From NCBI RefSeq assembly GCF_013426205.1, contig NC_089422.1:3472001-3536000 (forward strand): DNA of 64,000 bases. Direction: 5' to 3'. Below the pieces are notes generated by a model, which saw only the letters and a program-made list of their open reading frames with translations, did not search any database and was not told the origin of the DNA. Made by a program: the position numbers and the translations under genes. Origin of the DNA: Metarhizium brunneum (lineage: Eukaryota; Ascomycota; Sordariomycetes; Hypocreales; Clavicipitaceae). Below, piece after piece: positions 10,644 through 21,913 of this stretch (position 1 is the first letter of the stretch; the number at the start of each line of letters is the position of its first letter).

Positions 10644-13600
10644 GACGTTTTTGTTTCTGCTAGCCAGGGACAAAGGGTCTGGTGTAGTCTGGGGGGACTA
10701 GAGAGAAGAAGCAGCAAAACTCGACCAGAAAGGACGGGCTCGCGTATATATGTTGCGTCTTGGGGGGACAGCACAGCACAGCAGAAATGCCGACGGGCCG
10801 GGTTTCGCACAGGATGAAAGATTATGTTTGCAGCATGTAGAACTAGTTTCATCGACGCAACTTGCCCTTCATCAAATAGGATTCTTTGTATCCGACAACA
10901 TACTCCACTGGGTCTCATGAGGAAAGCAAGAAACGACGCCACAAGTCACCGTCACAGTATCATGATGCTTGTAGATTTTGCCCCGGGGAGCCCTCATTGG
11001 ATATCTGGGTCCAGATGTCCAAGATGAACTAGTCATGGGATCGGCGCTGGCATGCCTCGGTCACGGAGTTGACATGCACGTCGTGGTACCAGTATCCCAC
11101 ACCCGATCCACAGGATTCTACAGTTGAGAACTGGAGAGGTCAACTTGTATTTCTTTCGGCTCCTCGGGCCTGGGAGCTGGAAGTCGGCATTTTAGTGCCC
11201 CGCCTGCCGTGGCTAGGGCCAAAGCTTACGACGAGAGGATCGCGAGTAAAGTTTGAGATTCGATAGGACAGCGGCCAACCCATGAAGCCATGCCATAACC
11301 GGAGATGGTGGCGAGGCCTCGGTGGAACTCGAGCGGGCTGATGATGGGAGAAGTGTGGGATATCTGGTATAACTTGTTACCGGCAATGGAGACGAACGTG
11401 AAGAGGGATTTACATGTTGCGGCGGTGAGCCGGGGCTAGGAGCGTTGTAAACCCGGAATCACGGCCATAACCCCGGAACGAACTACTACGCTGCTGCTCT
11501 CGAATAGGCACACGGGACATCCTTTTGAGGACTAAGGATTGCATTCACATCCACATTCACCCATCAGACGGAAATGGCGGGTTGCTTCGTGTCTCTCGGA
11601 TAGCCCTGTTCGTCCACAGTGTCTGGTGCGCTTACGCAGGGCTGTGGGGGGACAAATACATACCGGACGTATGCAAGAAAGCACATGTGTACCCTTCAAG
11701 GCGAAATGGATGTCGCGGGTGTTTCAGATGACTCTTCCAAGGACCGCGGTGTAACTGCCCGACAACCAGACTTGTTGCAGGGAGGCAACTTGACCCGCGT
11801 GTAAGGCCATCAATGGCTAATAAAGGCAGAACTACCAGATCGAATGTTTTCTTCTGATCCTTTGCCCACTGTGATGATCACAGCAAAAAGGTCAACTGGT
11901 CAGCCCTTCATCCCAGCCAGAGAGTCAGCGCTTTGTGGCGCCCAACTACATGCAAGTGTATGTACATGGACGTCTCAGTTACCAGGGCATAGGATGCTGA
12001 TTTTGCACCTGGAGGATACAATACAAGTACTCCGTACAACCATCAATTGGTACTACTGATCCACACAGTATTGAACCAACGATGCACCGAGTTCAGCACC
12101 ACAAGTCACCTCCTCGTCCAGCCGCAAACACCTTCAGTTCGTCCCATCCCCTAGGACTAAGCACTGGTGGTCCCTGGATCAGCCCGGGACCAGGTGAGGT
12201 TCCAGCGCCGTGCCCGATTCCCAACCCTGACCAGGCACATGGACCTTGTGCTAAATGACTCGCCCAGTGCCGGGCGATTGAATAAAGAGGACCAGTCGCC
12301 CTCTCCCCGCCAGCAAGTGGCGTCCTCTTGAAATATTCAATGTAGTCAACTACAAGTCTGGCGGCAGCAGTTGCCTTTGAATGCGAGGGTTTACTGGATT
12401 CGGTCATGTTGTATGGAGGACACGGGGCCGGAAATTACCTTGGCCCCGGCATGGAAAGCCATCAAATGGAGTTGGCGGCCTGTATTGGCCTTGGTCCAAC
12501 AGAGACGAGGAAGATTGTATCAGTCTGGTAACGTTTGAAGCTTGGGATGTAGAGTCAAGGTATGCATATGCATATTCATGGGGTTGTCCCTGCCAACCCG
12601 ACATATTGACGCCTCTTTGGAAGTGAGCAGGTCAGCCGCAGCCCCAAGTTGTCTGGTCTTTTCAGAGGGCGAGCAGTCAATGGGCGCGATTCTCAAAAAG
12701 ACAGTGTCCATCCTTGATTCTGTCTGTCAAGTATTCCGTCATGGGCCGGACAAGAACACAACGCTGGATGGGAGCACAACCGCCAACATGTCGATCAACT
12801 AATCGACTTGGCACGGGATACACCATTGTCCCTTTACGCTGCAGCTGTTTCCCCCTGCCAAGACGCTGGGTGCACCAAAGGGTGCCCAGATGTCACCATT
12901 TCTGCGAACTAGTGGGAGGCATTCCGCTTGGTGTCCCCGATGCTTCGGCACAACCATCTGTTGTGGGCGCCCGTCACGAGCAAACTGATGTACTAGTGCG
13001 TCCTTGCACTCGCGCTGTTTTTGTGCCTCGCAGCCGTGAAGCATCGAGCCGCGCCATGAGCGTTGTGGAATTACCGATTCGCGCCGGAGCAGCCAGCCAC
13101 AATCCACACGGAAGATGAGGTCACTTGGAGGTCCAAACAGCCGCTCCTTTAATTATTGATATTAGTACTACTAGTACTAGCACTTGAGGGCCTAGGCGAT
13201 CGTTGGCGGATCTGGCGTCGGGAAAACTGGCGCGTCGCGAGTTGAAGCCGTCAACAACGTCATGGTCCCGGACCAACGGTGAATGGCTCGAGAAACACGG
13301 CACCTTGACCGTTCCTTCACCCCATTGTCTGTTGCGGCACCCGTGTCGATCTGATGCAAACTTTTGCCTAGTTACACGGCTCACTGTTCAACTGGCCTGA
13401 CATTCCAGTAGTTCAGGGCGAAAAGGGGCTCGATGGCCTTGACAAACCCGCGCACGGCCATTCTGGTCCACGTATGTCTTGGAAAAATGCAAGACATTGC
13501 ATTCACATCAGGGGCAACGGCCTGCCCATTGGCTCCTTCCAAATTCAAGGAATACTAGTACATGTGTTTGCCAGAAGTAGTCTGGTATGTATTGTTATTG

Positions 13601-13794
13601 TCTCCCGCGCTCAGGTTTCACGAGCTTCCATGGAGATTGCAGGCTGCAGTGACCGGTCCGTGGTGGCATCATATATTTGCCTACCGACTTCAATGTTCCT
13701 ACCATTACGCTTACACTGGCATCCCGCGGTATAATATAACATCGCGCCTGATCTACATCACACACCAGACATCATCAGCAACCGTCACCTCACC
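10644..13794. other. 3.15 kb divergent intergenic region
   Basis: It lies between the divergently read cysteine-synthase/rhodanese and sedolisin genes. I see no gene. Overlapping short frames on both strands look random. An exact TACTCCGTA is at 12028-12036. A run of TACTAGTACTAG-like sequence sits near 13160-13185. Confidence 0.45.
13730..13738 (+). promoter_or_regulatory. TATA-like element of the sedolisin gene
   Basis: TATAATATA lies 57 nt before the sedolisin ATG and is followed by pyrimidine-rich sequence and CACC just before the start. Position and composition fit a core promoter, but this is inferred from sequence alone. Confidence 0.4.
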
Positions 13795-15537
13795 ATGGCG
13801 CTGACTCTGTTGATGACGGCGTGCGCCTTTGCCCGTCTCGGTGCCGGTGCCATATGTCTCGAAAAGGCCACGACGATTCCCGACGGATGGCAGATGCTTG
13901 ACGAGATACCCGATCCCTCGACGCCAATGCGGTTCTCAATTGCGCTGAGGCAGCCCGAGATGCACGGGCTGGCATCCAAGATCCTCGCCAACGGCTTGCT
14001 GGGCATGGGCGACACGCGGTCTCTCAGAACGCCTGCACAAGACGATGTAGACCATGTCATGGAGTGGCTATCGAGCAATGGCGTCTCCGAGGCCAAGGTT
14101 GACACGGACTGGATCCGCGTTGCGACGACTGTTGGCGAAGCAAATAAGCTGCTTGATATGCAGCTTCGCCGGTACTCGTACGACGGCAAGAAGCCCATTC
14201 TTCGCGCCCCCGAGTACAACATCCCCGACTCCCTTGACACAGCCATAGATTTCATTCATCCCATTGCCAACTTTATGACGCCCGAGCACGAGGTATCCGT
14301 TGCACCGCCGCTGGCCGAGGACGCGGGCCTGCACCGCCGTGATGTCGCCTGCTCGCCCGCCACGACTCCCGACTGCATCAACAAGCTGTACGGAATCAAC
14401 TACACGACCCCCGACGGCAAGTCGTGCATTCGATTCGGCATCGCCGGTTTCTTGGAGCAATGGGCCAACTACGACGACACGAGGCGGAGCTTTGAACACT
14501 CGCGGCCCGACCTCGTCAAGGCCGGCTACAACTTCACCGTGGAGCTCATCAACGGCGGCGAGAACCAACAGGACCTGGGCACCGCCGGATCCGAGGCCAA
14601 CCTGGACATCCAGTTCGGCATGGCCGTTGGCTACCCCACAAACGTTGTCTACTATTCCACCGGCGGCCGCGGTGCCAAGATTGGCGACAACGGCGAGCCT
14701 CTTACCGGCGAGCTGGACGACAACGAACCCTACCTCGACTTCTTCCACCACCTCTCCTCTAAGAAGAACGAGGAGCTCCCCCACGTGCTATCCATCTCGT
14801 ACGCAGACGACGAGCTCTCCGTGCCCAAGGCCTACGCCATCCGCGTCTGCAACGAGATTGGCATGCTTACCAGCCGCGGCGTGTCCGTCCTCAGCGGCTC
14901 CGGCGACGGCGGCGCCAAGGGCGGCCGAAATGCGACCTGCCGCAGCAACGACGGGAGCAACAAGGACATGACCATCTCGACCTTCCCGGCCTCGTGCCCC
15001 TGGGTCACGTCTGTCGGCGCCGTTAATAACGGCCAGGAGCCGCCAAACGGATCCGTCTTCAGCTCCGGCGGCTTCTCAGCCTACTTTGAGCGCCCGGATT
15101 GGCAGGACGCCGCTGTGAGCGAGTACGTCGACGCACTTGACGGTCACCTGGAGGGCTACTATAACTCGAGCATGCGTGCCGTGCCGGACATTTCCGCCAT
15201 CGGCACCCGGTTCCAGACCGTCATCAACGGGTCCCCCTTTATGCTTGATGGGACCAGCGCGAGTACCCCCGTCCTCGCTGGCATGATTGCCCTGGTGAAT
15301 GACGCGCGCGTTCGTCAGGGGAAGCCCGTCTTGGGCTGGTTGAACGAGAGGCTGTACTCGGACGAGGTTCGTGAGGTCCTGCAGGACATCACGGCCGGAC
15401 AGAGCTTCTCGTGCAAGTTCTCTGGGGGAAAGGAGCCCGGTGGCTGGCCTGCCACCGAGGGGTATGATGCGATTACGGGCCTTGGCGTGCCCAACGACTT
15501 TAATAAGTTTATGGACGTGTTGGTGAATATGGACTAG
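13795..15537 (+). CDS. Secreted sedolisin / tripeptidyl-peptidase (family S53)
   Basis: A single exon of 580 aa. The N-terminus (MALTLLMTACAFARLGAGA) is a signal peptide. Residues about 25-170 form the pro-kumamolisin activation domain. The catalytic part has the S53 triad: Glu267 and Asp271 in GSEANLDIQ and Ser488 in the DGTSASTP loop. The C-terminal GYDAITGLGVPND region fits the calcium site. Sedolisins are acid serine-carboxyl peptidases that remove tripeptides from, or cut inside, extracellular proteins; saprotrophic and insect- or nematode-associated fungi secrete many. Several N-glycosylation sequons are present. A TATA-like element lies at 13730. The coding GC content is clearly higher than that of the flanks. 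It could be an endo- rather than tripeptidyl-acting member. Confidence 0.93.
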   Translation: MALTLLMTACAFARLGAGAICLEKATTIPDGWQMLDEIPDPSTPMRFSIALRQPEMHGLASKILANGLLGMGDTRSLRTPAQDDVDHVMEWLSSNGVSEAKVDTDWIRVATTVGEANKLLDMQLRRYSYDGKKPILRAPEYNIPDSLDTAIDFIHPIANFMTPEHEVSVAPPLAEDAGLHRRDVACSPATTPDCINKLYGINYTTPDGKSCIRFGIAGFLEQWANYDDTRRSFEHSRPDLVKAGYNFTVELINGGENQQDLGTAGSEANLDIQFGMAVGYPTNVVYYSTGGRGAKIGDNGEPLTGELDDNEPYLDFFHHLSSKKNEELPHVLSISYADDELSVPKAYAIRVCNEIGMLTSRGVSVLSGSGDGGAKGGRNATCRSNDGSNKDMTISTFPASCPWVTSVGAVNNGQEPPNGSVFSSGGFSAYFERPDWQDAAVSEYVDALDGHLEGYYNSSMRAVPDISAIGTRFQTVINGSPFMLDGTSASTPVLAGMIALVNDARVRQGKPVLGWLNERLYSDEVREVLQDITAGQSFSCKFSGGKEPGGWPATEGYDAITGLGVPNDFNKFMDVLVNMD

Positions 15538-15883
15538 CCGAGTTTAACGGGATGGGCCCCTAATTTTTGTCATTGTCTGAGAAATAGAGTGCCACGGGCT
15601 GAAGCCCGGGGTTTGCTGGTTAGGGCATGGCATGGAGATGCCTACTGGCGTTTAGAGTTGATATAATACATGATATAATACACTGAATCATGGTAGACGA
15701 AATCTATGCCGTGACGGTGTTTGTACGTTTTCCGAATGTTGGCTACATTTAGTTGAAACACGAATCTCTCCCCTCCATTCGGCATCTACATCCATGTTCC
15801 CCCTATGCTAGAATCTTATGAAGCGGGATAGTCTATTAGCGCTATATACAGTGCCGCTTGGGCTTATTCTTGGCCAATAAATA
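15538..15883. other. Convergent 3' flanks of sedolisin and catalase
   Basis: 346 bases between two genes that end towards each other. A 12-base direct repeat (GATATAATACAT/C) lies near 15659-15682. It probably holds both 3' UTRs and polyadenylation signals. Confidence 0.5.
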
Positions 15884-17727
15884 CTACAGATGCGAGGCCT
15901 CCTTGTCCTCGGCAGACAGCAGCTGCCCAATCTGCGCATCGACCCGACTAAACAGCGACCGCACTGCTTCTCGAAGAGGAGGAGGAACACCCTCCAACGT
16001 CTCGCTGACGGCGGATATCCAGCGCGCCTTCTCCGCCTCGTCAAAGACCTTCTGCCACAGGACTCTGGGCTGCTCAAAGTCCTCCTCTGTCACGGCGAGC
16101 TCGTTCAGTCCCAGGGTGGCAGCCGGGTGAACTCGCTCGAGGTGTCTGATCTGCGTGGTGGCAGAGCGCGAGGCCACGCCCGGGCCGAGAGTGCCGCGGA
16201 CATAATTCGCATCCCCTCCGTAGTTTGAGCTCGTGGTTACTCCGTCCCGCTCGTATGGCGCGTAGACGGGGGCAGTCGGTCGATTCGGGGGTAGTTGTGC
16301 GTAGTTGACGCCGAGGCGGTACCGCTGGGCGTCGGGGTAGGCAAACATGCGAGCCTGCAGCACTGCGATTCGAAAGTCATGAGCGACTTGTGTTTGTTTT
16401 GGGAGGCGCTTGCTTACTTGGGTCTGGGGATGCGGCGATGCCAGGGACGAGGTTGGACGGCGAGAAGGCGGCTTGCTCGATCTCGGCGAAGAAGTTCCTT
16501 GGCTGTGGCAGTGTTAGTCAAGCTCGTCAACTATCGTCTTGGGTTGTCGGGGTCGCACGTTTTGGGTGAGCGTCATCTGGCCGACTTCGATCAGGGGGAA
16601 TTCCTTGTGCGGCCAGACTTTGGTGATGTCGAACACTATGCGGCCGTGCTTTTCGGCGTCACGGGGCTCCATGAGTTGAATGTACAGCTTCCAGACGGGG
16701 AAGTTGCCGCGGGCAATGGCGTCCCAGAGATCCTTTGTGTGAAAGTCGGGATCGACGCCGGCCATGCTCTCTGCTTCTTGGTCGGACAGGTGGCCGATGC
16801 CTTGGGCCGGGCGGAAATGGAACTTGCAATATTTGAAGTTGCCCTCGTTGTCGACGAGCTTGAATGTATGGACGCCGAAGCCGTTTACTCGCCGGATCGA
16901 GTCGGGTATTCCGCGAGTGCTGAAGAGATGCATCAGGGTATGGGCGCTCTCTGGCTGATTGACGTGAAAGTCCCAAAACTACATGCAGCATCAGCTTGAC
17001 GTACACAAGGCAGGAGAGCACATGGCTTCATGTTGGTACTTACCATGGTCCAGTCTGGTCTGTTCGTCGCAGGATGTTTCTTGTGGCTTCTATTGAGTGA
17101 GGGAAATCGTACGGGGTCGCGGACGAAGAACACGGGCTGCCGATGGATTAATCACAGACGGAACCCGGCGTAGACGGGGGGAAAGGAGGGTGCGTACAAT
17201 GTCATTGCCAACAATGTCAAAGTTGCCTTGTTCCGTGAAGAACTTGACAGCAAAGCCTCGAACATCACGAACCGTATCGGCGCTTCCCTTTTCACCGCCC
17301 ACTGTGCTCAGGCGGAAGAGAACTTGGGTCTTCTTGCCGGGACTGCTGAGAAACTTGGCCGTGGTCAAGGAGGAAATGTCCTTGTTGGTTACTTCAAACT
17401 CTCCCCATGCGCCGGTTGCCTTGGCATGAACCACTCTACGACAAGTTAGCCAGTGTCGACTGTCAAGACAATATCGGCAGGTTGTGTTATTAGTTTCCAA
17501 GAGATGTACGAACCGCTCTGGGATTCTTTCTCGGTTAAAGTGCGCCAACGTTTCGAGGAGAAGCGTGTCACCCAAGGTCGTCAGGCTTCCACCACCAAAT
17601 AGAGGTAATGTTGTGCTGACCGAAGGGTCCGAAAGGGGTTGTCCTTGACGAATTTGTGAGAAATGTTCAATCCGCGAGTATACAGTGAAGGCGTACCTTC
17701 GGCGAGTGTAAACACCGGCTTAGACAT
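15884..17727 (-). CDS. Small-subunit catalase with PTS1-like C-terminus
   Basis: Seven exons (17727-17697, 17643-17514, 17435-17198, 17136-17044, 16978-16559, 16502-16418, 16362-15884) give 491 aa, the usual size of a small-subunit monofunctional haem catalase. Visible landmarks: His57 ([18 protein letters not shown]), Asn131 (FDIVGNDI) and the proximal haem ligand Tyr341 ([14 protein letters not shown]). It degrades H2O2. The protein ends in SHL, a recognised variant of the peroxisomal targeting signal 1, so it probably acts in peroxisomes. Exon 1 encodes only [10 protein letters not shown] plus one base; its junction to GQPLSDP restores the family N-terminus. Intron 17436-17513 uses an unusual donor, GTTCGT. 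The gene diverges from a GMC oxidoreductase gene that also encodes a PTS1, across about 1 kb of shared upstream DNA. Confidence 0.93.
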
Positions 17728-18728
17728 GATTGCGAATATTGGTTTGTAGCTTGTGAGCTGCAGCAGGTTAGCCTGAAGTGTGAGGAAATCCAGGAGAACA
17801 GATGATTGATGCCAGGTTCTTGACCAATATTCGAAGCTTCAGTCCATGTTATACGGATTATAGGCAAGTCTTATACTACTCCTATCGCCATGGCCAAGAT
17901 CCACCTTTCATATGCATTGCGCTTCTTTCTTTTTTTGTTTTTATGAAAAATATTTTATTTGTTTTCACACTTCTTCATCGGCCTCTTAGAAATTATTCGG
18001 CCCCACAGATCAGTTGAGATTTGGACTTGAAATGCCGAAACCATCCCGGGACAAGTGTGAAGCCTCGTAATGGCACCGTTGTAGGAAATCTCATCGCGTC
18101 CATGTTGTTTTCAAGATGCCGAGTCCTGGCCGTCCATGATGAATTGGCCAATAGGAGCCTTCCCGATCCTTCCGCCATTGCTGGATCAAGACGCCGAGAG
18201 TAGTCCGCGCTCCCATTCCCACCAATCATTGAAGAGGACGGATTCCACTTTTCAAGCCCGAGACGCCGAAGGGCAAGTCTACGTTTGATGAGGAACCACA
18301 ATGCAGGCTGGGTGTTTTGACACGACGGTGGGACACTGGGGCAAATGCTTCTCCTGTCAACTCCGAATGCCTTCATTGGAGCCTTGCGGGTAGATCCTGT
18401 TTACTATTACTGGATTTGGCTCTTGATGCAGGCCAACAAGCACCGAGGCGGCCAACAACGGAATCGCTATGACAGCATCATGCCCACTTCAACATGGAGA
18501 GGCCCGGATGGCCCGACCCTGTCGCCAGACTTCGGTATCCTTTGGAAAGTCTTTATATCAAATCATTATTAGGGGAAAAGAAGTATAAATATATCATCAT
18601 GGGGTGCTGTTTTCGTTTAAAATGCCCAGCAATTACATCCTCGCACTTCATCATCGGCCCAACAACTTGGACATCAGTCAGCATAACCACCCTTATTTCA
18701 TATTCACATCGATTTGAAACGAAAGACC
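17728..18728. promoter_or_regulatory. Shared divergent promoter region, catalase and GMC oxidase
   Basis: This 1-kb space separates the start codons of two divergent genes whose products are both predicted peroxisomal and both linked to H2O2. A TATAAAT element at 18584-18590 lies 139 nt before the GMC start codon. No coding frame is convincing. Co-regulation is an inference from arrangement. Confidence 0.5.
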
Positions 18729-20638
18729 ATGGCAACAGTTTCCAATGGCAACGAATACGATTTCATCGTCGTCGGCGGCGGCACTGCTGGTAATGCGGTA
18801 GCCGGCCGTCTCGCCGAAAACCCAAAGGTCCGCGTCCTCGTTGTAGAAGCCGGCGCTCCCAACCCCGATCAACTTGAAGCCATCACCACTCCCTCACAGG
18901 CCTTTGGACTCCGAGGGAGCAAACACGACTGGGCTTACAAGTCAACCATGATCAAACGCGATGATTATGAGCGAATCGAAAAGCCCAACACCCGTGGCAA
19001 GGTGCTTGGTGGAAGCTCCTGCGCTAACTATTTCACTTGGATCCCCGGGTCTCGCGCAACGTTTGACGACTGGCAGGAGTTTGGTGGCCAGGGGTGGAAC
19101 TGGGACAACTGCGTAGATTACCTGCGCAAGTGTGCCACGTACCACGATGACGAGAAGCTGTATCCGGCTGAACTAAAGAAGATTGGCACCGGCGGCCCCA
19201 TTAATATTGCCCATGCCGATCTGGTCCCGGAGATGCAGCCTTTCCGCGATGCCCTCACCACAGCCTGGGTCTCCAAGGGGGAGCGCCTTACCGAAGACAT
19301 TTATGAGGGTGAGATGCGGGGCCTTACTCACTGCTGTGACACCATTTACGACGGCCAGCGCCAAGGAAGTTTCTTGTATCTCAAAAACAAGCCCAACGTC
19401 ACCATTGTCTATGGGGTTCGCTCCAAGGAGCTCATCGTCGACCCGTCAACAAACACCTGTGTCGGAGTGACCATCGTCAGCGAAGCCGCAGCCACTGAGA
19501 TAAGTGTCTACGCCAGCCGGGAAGTCATTCTATCCCAGGGAGTGTTTGAAACCCCAAAGCTTCTTATGCTTAGTGGAGTTGGTCCATCGGCCGAGCTGTC
19601 TCGCCATGGCATCACTACCAAGGTCAACTCCCCTCATGTCGGCCAGCACCTTCTCGACCACCCTATTGTTCCGTTTGTCCTTAAGATCAAAGATGGCTAT
19701 GGGCTCGATGATTATATTCTCCGAAAGGGACCTCTTAATGACCAGGCCGTGGCTTCTTATAAGCGTGACAAGACCGGCCCTATCGGCTCTGGGCTGCTGG
19801 AACTCGTTGGCTTCCCTCGTATTGATGAGCGGCTAAACAAGCACGAAAGCTACCGCGAGGCAAAGGCTGCCAACGGAGGCCTCGACCCCTTTGGGCCTGC
19901 TGGGCAGCCTCACTTCGAGCTCGACTTTGTTGGCATGTTTAGCACTGCCTTTCAGTGGCATTACCCCGTCCCAGAGGAGGGCAGCTACATGACTGTCATT
20001 GTTGACCTTTTGCGCCCGCTTTCCGAGGGTGAGGTCACCTTGAACAGCCCGAGCGCCCTTGTCCAGCCGAACATCAATCTCAACTTCTTCGCTAATGACC
20101 TGGATATCCTGGCTATGCGCGAGGGCGTGCGCTGGACTTATGATCTCTTGACCACGGGAGAAGGGTTCAAGGACATTGTTGTCTCAGAGTATCCATGGAA
20201 GATGCCTCTTCATTCTGATGAGGAGATGAAGAGAGCCGTCTTGGACAGGAGTCAGACTGGGTTCCGTAAGTGTGCTTCTAGTGAATTTATCGATGTACCA
20301 ACTGCTAACAAGGTCTCTTGTATAGATCCCTGCGGAACTGCCCGTCTGTCAAAGAGCATCCACCAGGGTGTAGTCGACCCCGAGCTCCGCGTACATGGCG
20401 TCAAGAACCTGCGCATCGCTGATGCCTCCGTGATTCCCGTTATTCCTGATTGCCGCATCCAGAATTCGGTCTACATGATCGGCGAGAGAGTATGTTCACA
20501 CCGTCCAATTCCCCAGATACACTACGAGATAGTCGCTGAGGCTAATGCACATTGCAGGCTGCCGATATGATCAAGGCCGCACACAAAGATTTGTATGAGG
20601 CACAGAACATCCCCTACTTTGTCCAAAGCAGACTGTAG
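18729..20638 (+). CDS. GMC-family FAD oxidoreductase with C-terminal SRL
   Basis: Three exons (18729-20265, 20326-20489, 20558-20638) give 593 aa. The N-terminus has the FAD Rossmann motif (FIVVGGGTAGNAVAGRL), followed by GMC signature 1 (RGKVLGGSSCANYFTW) and signature 2 (GVFETPKLLMLSGVGPS). Splicing the first intron creates GFHPCGTARL with the catalytic His513. The second active-site position lies in IQNSVYMIGER. There is no signal peptide. The last exon ends YFVQSRL; SRL is a PTS1, so the enzyme should enter peroxisomes. The family oxidises alcohols, aldehydes or sugars, usually reducing O2 to H2O2, but the substrate is not evident here. The start is the ATG at 18729 in a good context (ACCATGG); an upstream TTG extension is ignored. 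Intron 1 (20266-20325, 60 nt) is stop-free and in phase, with a CTAAC branch site. Confidence 0.9.
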
Positions 20639-21913
20639 GGATAGATTTTGCCCTTTGACATTAGAAAACTAGACCAAATTAGAGAGCTTATTTTTTGTTA
20701 AATTTATTAGTGGAATTACAGAATCTGCACAGAACTACTTACCGTTAAGCCATAAACAGCGTTATCGTGCTTTAGTCCATTTTGTAGAAGCAGGCCACCG
20801 TTTGTGCTTATAATGCACCATCAAAAACTTGAACTGAGAGATCTATGCCTTGGTTTCTTCCCCATTTGCTTTTTTGAGGCATGTTAAATATCGCATAATC
20901 GGGCCGAGGTAACAGGCATTAAACCCGGATCTGTCTGCTGGTAGTAACCTCTTTACGCGGGTTTAGTGCTTCTAGAGTGAGCTTTCGCGAAGCGTTGGGT
21001 TGTCCCAAAACAGCACCAAGTAGCTATAATCACCGACAGGTAAAATTTCGAACTCGGTTCTGTCGGCGCAACGGACGATTGCCGCCAGTGAGCCTGCTGT
21101 GATTGTTCTATCGTGGAAGGGAGCCGTACAAAGTTGCAGCTACCTTCCTCCATTAATGCCACAGGGCGGTGTGTTGTTTGTCCATCTCACAGTAGCCTAG
21201 CGTTCGGGAAGACCCGCTAAAAGACCAAGCCTCAACGAATCAATGGACTGGGTAGGAGTGGGACAGGGACGGGCGGATAAAGAAGGTTGGTACTCCATAC
21301 ATGGACTGATTAACAGGGAAGGGAAGGAACCACCGCGCCATGGACGTCAATAACAGCCCATCATGGAAGCGCGTCAACTTTGATTTGGCTTCAATCAACG
21401 CATTTGCGATGCTCTGCCGGAGCACTTGCATTTTGGTGGCTTATTCATTTTGTCTGATTGAACATCTTATATCTGTTTAGATTTCTTCTTCTTTTTGGAT
21501 ACCTATGTTCATCGTGGCTTAGACAGCTGCCCATCTACCGCGTCTCCGATAGACTTGGTATACAGCTTGAACACCTGGCGCGCTTGATTCACTTCACTTC
21601 ACTTCTTAACCACTGCAGATTCAGGTCCAAATCTCTCCACACCTCTCAGTTGCTACCTCCAATTACCGGATTCGATTTTCCCCCCAACAACGCGTCTATC
21701 GTCCCCCCAAATCGCACGATGCCAGCCCGAGCCAGTGTTCCTAACGAGGTATCTTGCGCTCCGGTTTAGGTTGGCGCATTATACGCAGAAATTCTGCCCA
21801 GGCAAGAGGCGACCTAGAATCGCGCTCCAGTCTCTCTAAGAAGCTATCTGGTCGCACGTTTGTCGTGCTTCAAGGAGAACACACTGGGGAGAAGTGCTTC
21901 AACTTCGTAAAAA
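20639..21913. other. Intergenic region upstream of the sirtuin gene
   Basis: No gene seen. The first few hundred bases are the AT-rich 3' flank of the GMC gene, the last few hundred the pyrimidine-rich 5' flank of the sirtuin. A near copy of the dispersed motif (TACTCCATA) lies at 21291-21299. Confidence 0.45.

Noticed and set aside
14068..14784. Minus-strand 238-aa frame inside the sedolisin gene
   Set aside because: It is an antisense shadow of a gene with strong codon bias and all catalytic motifs on the + strand.
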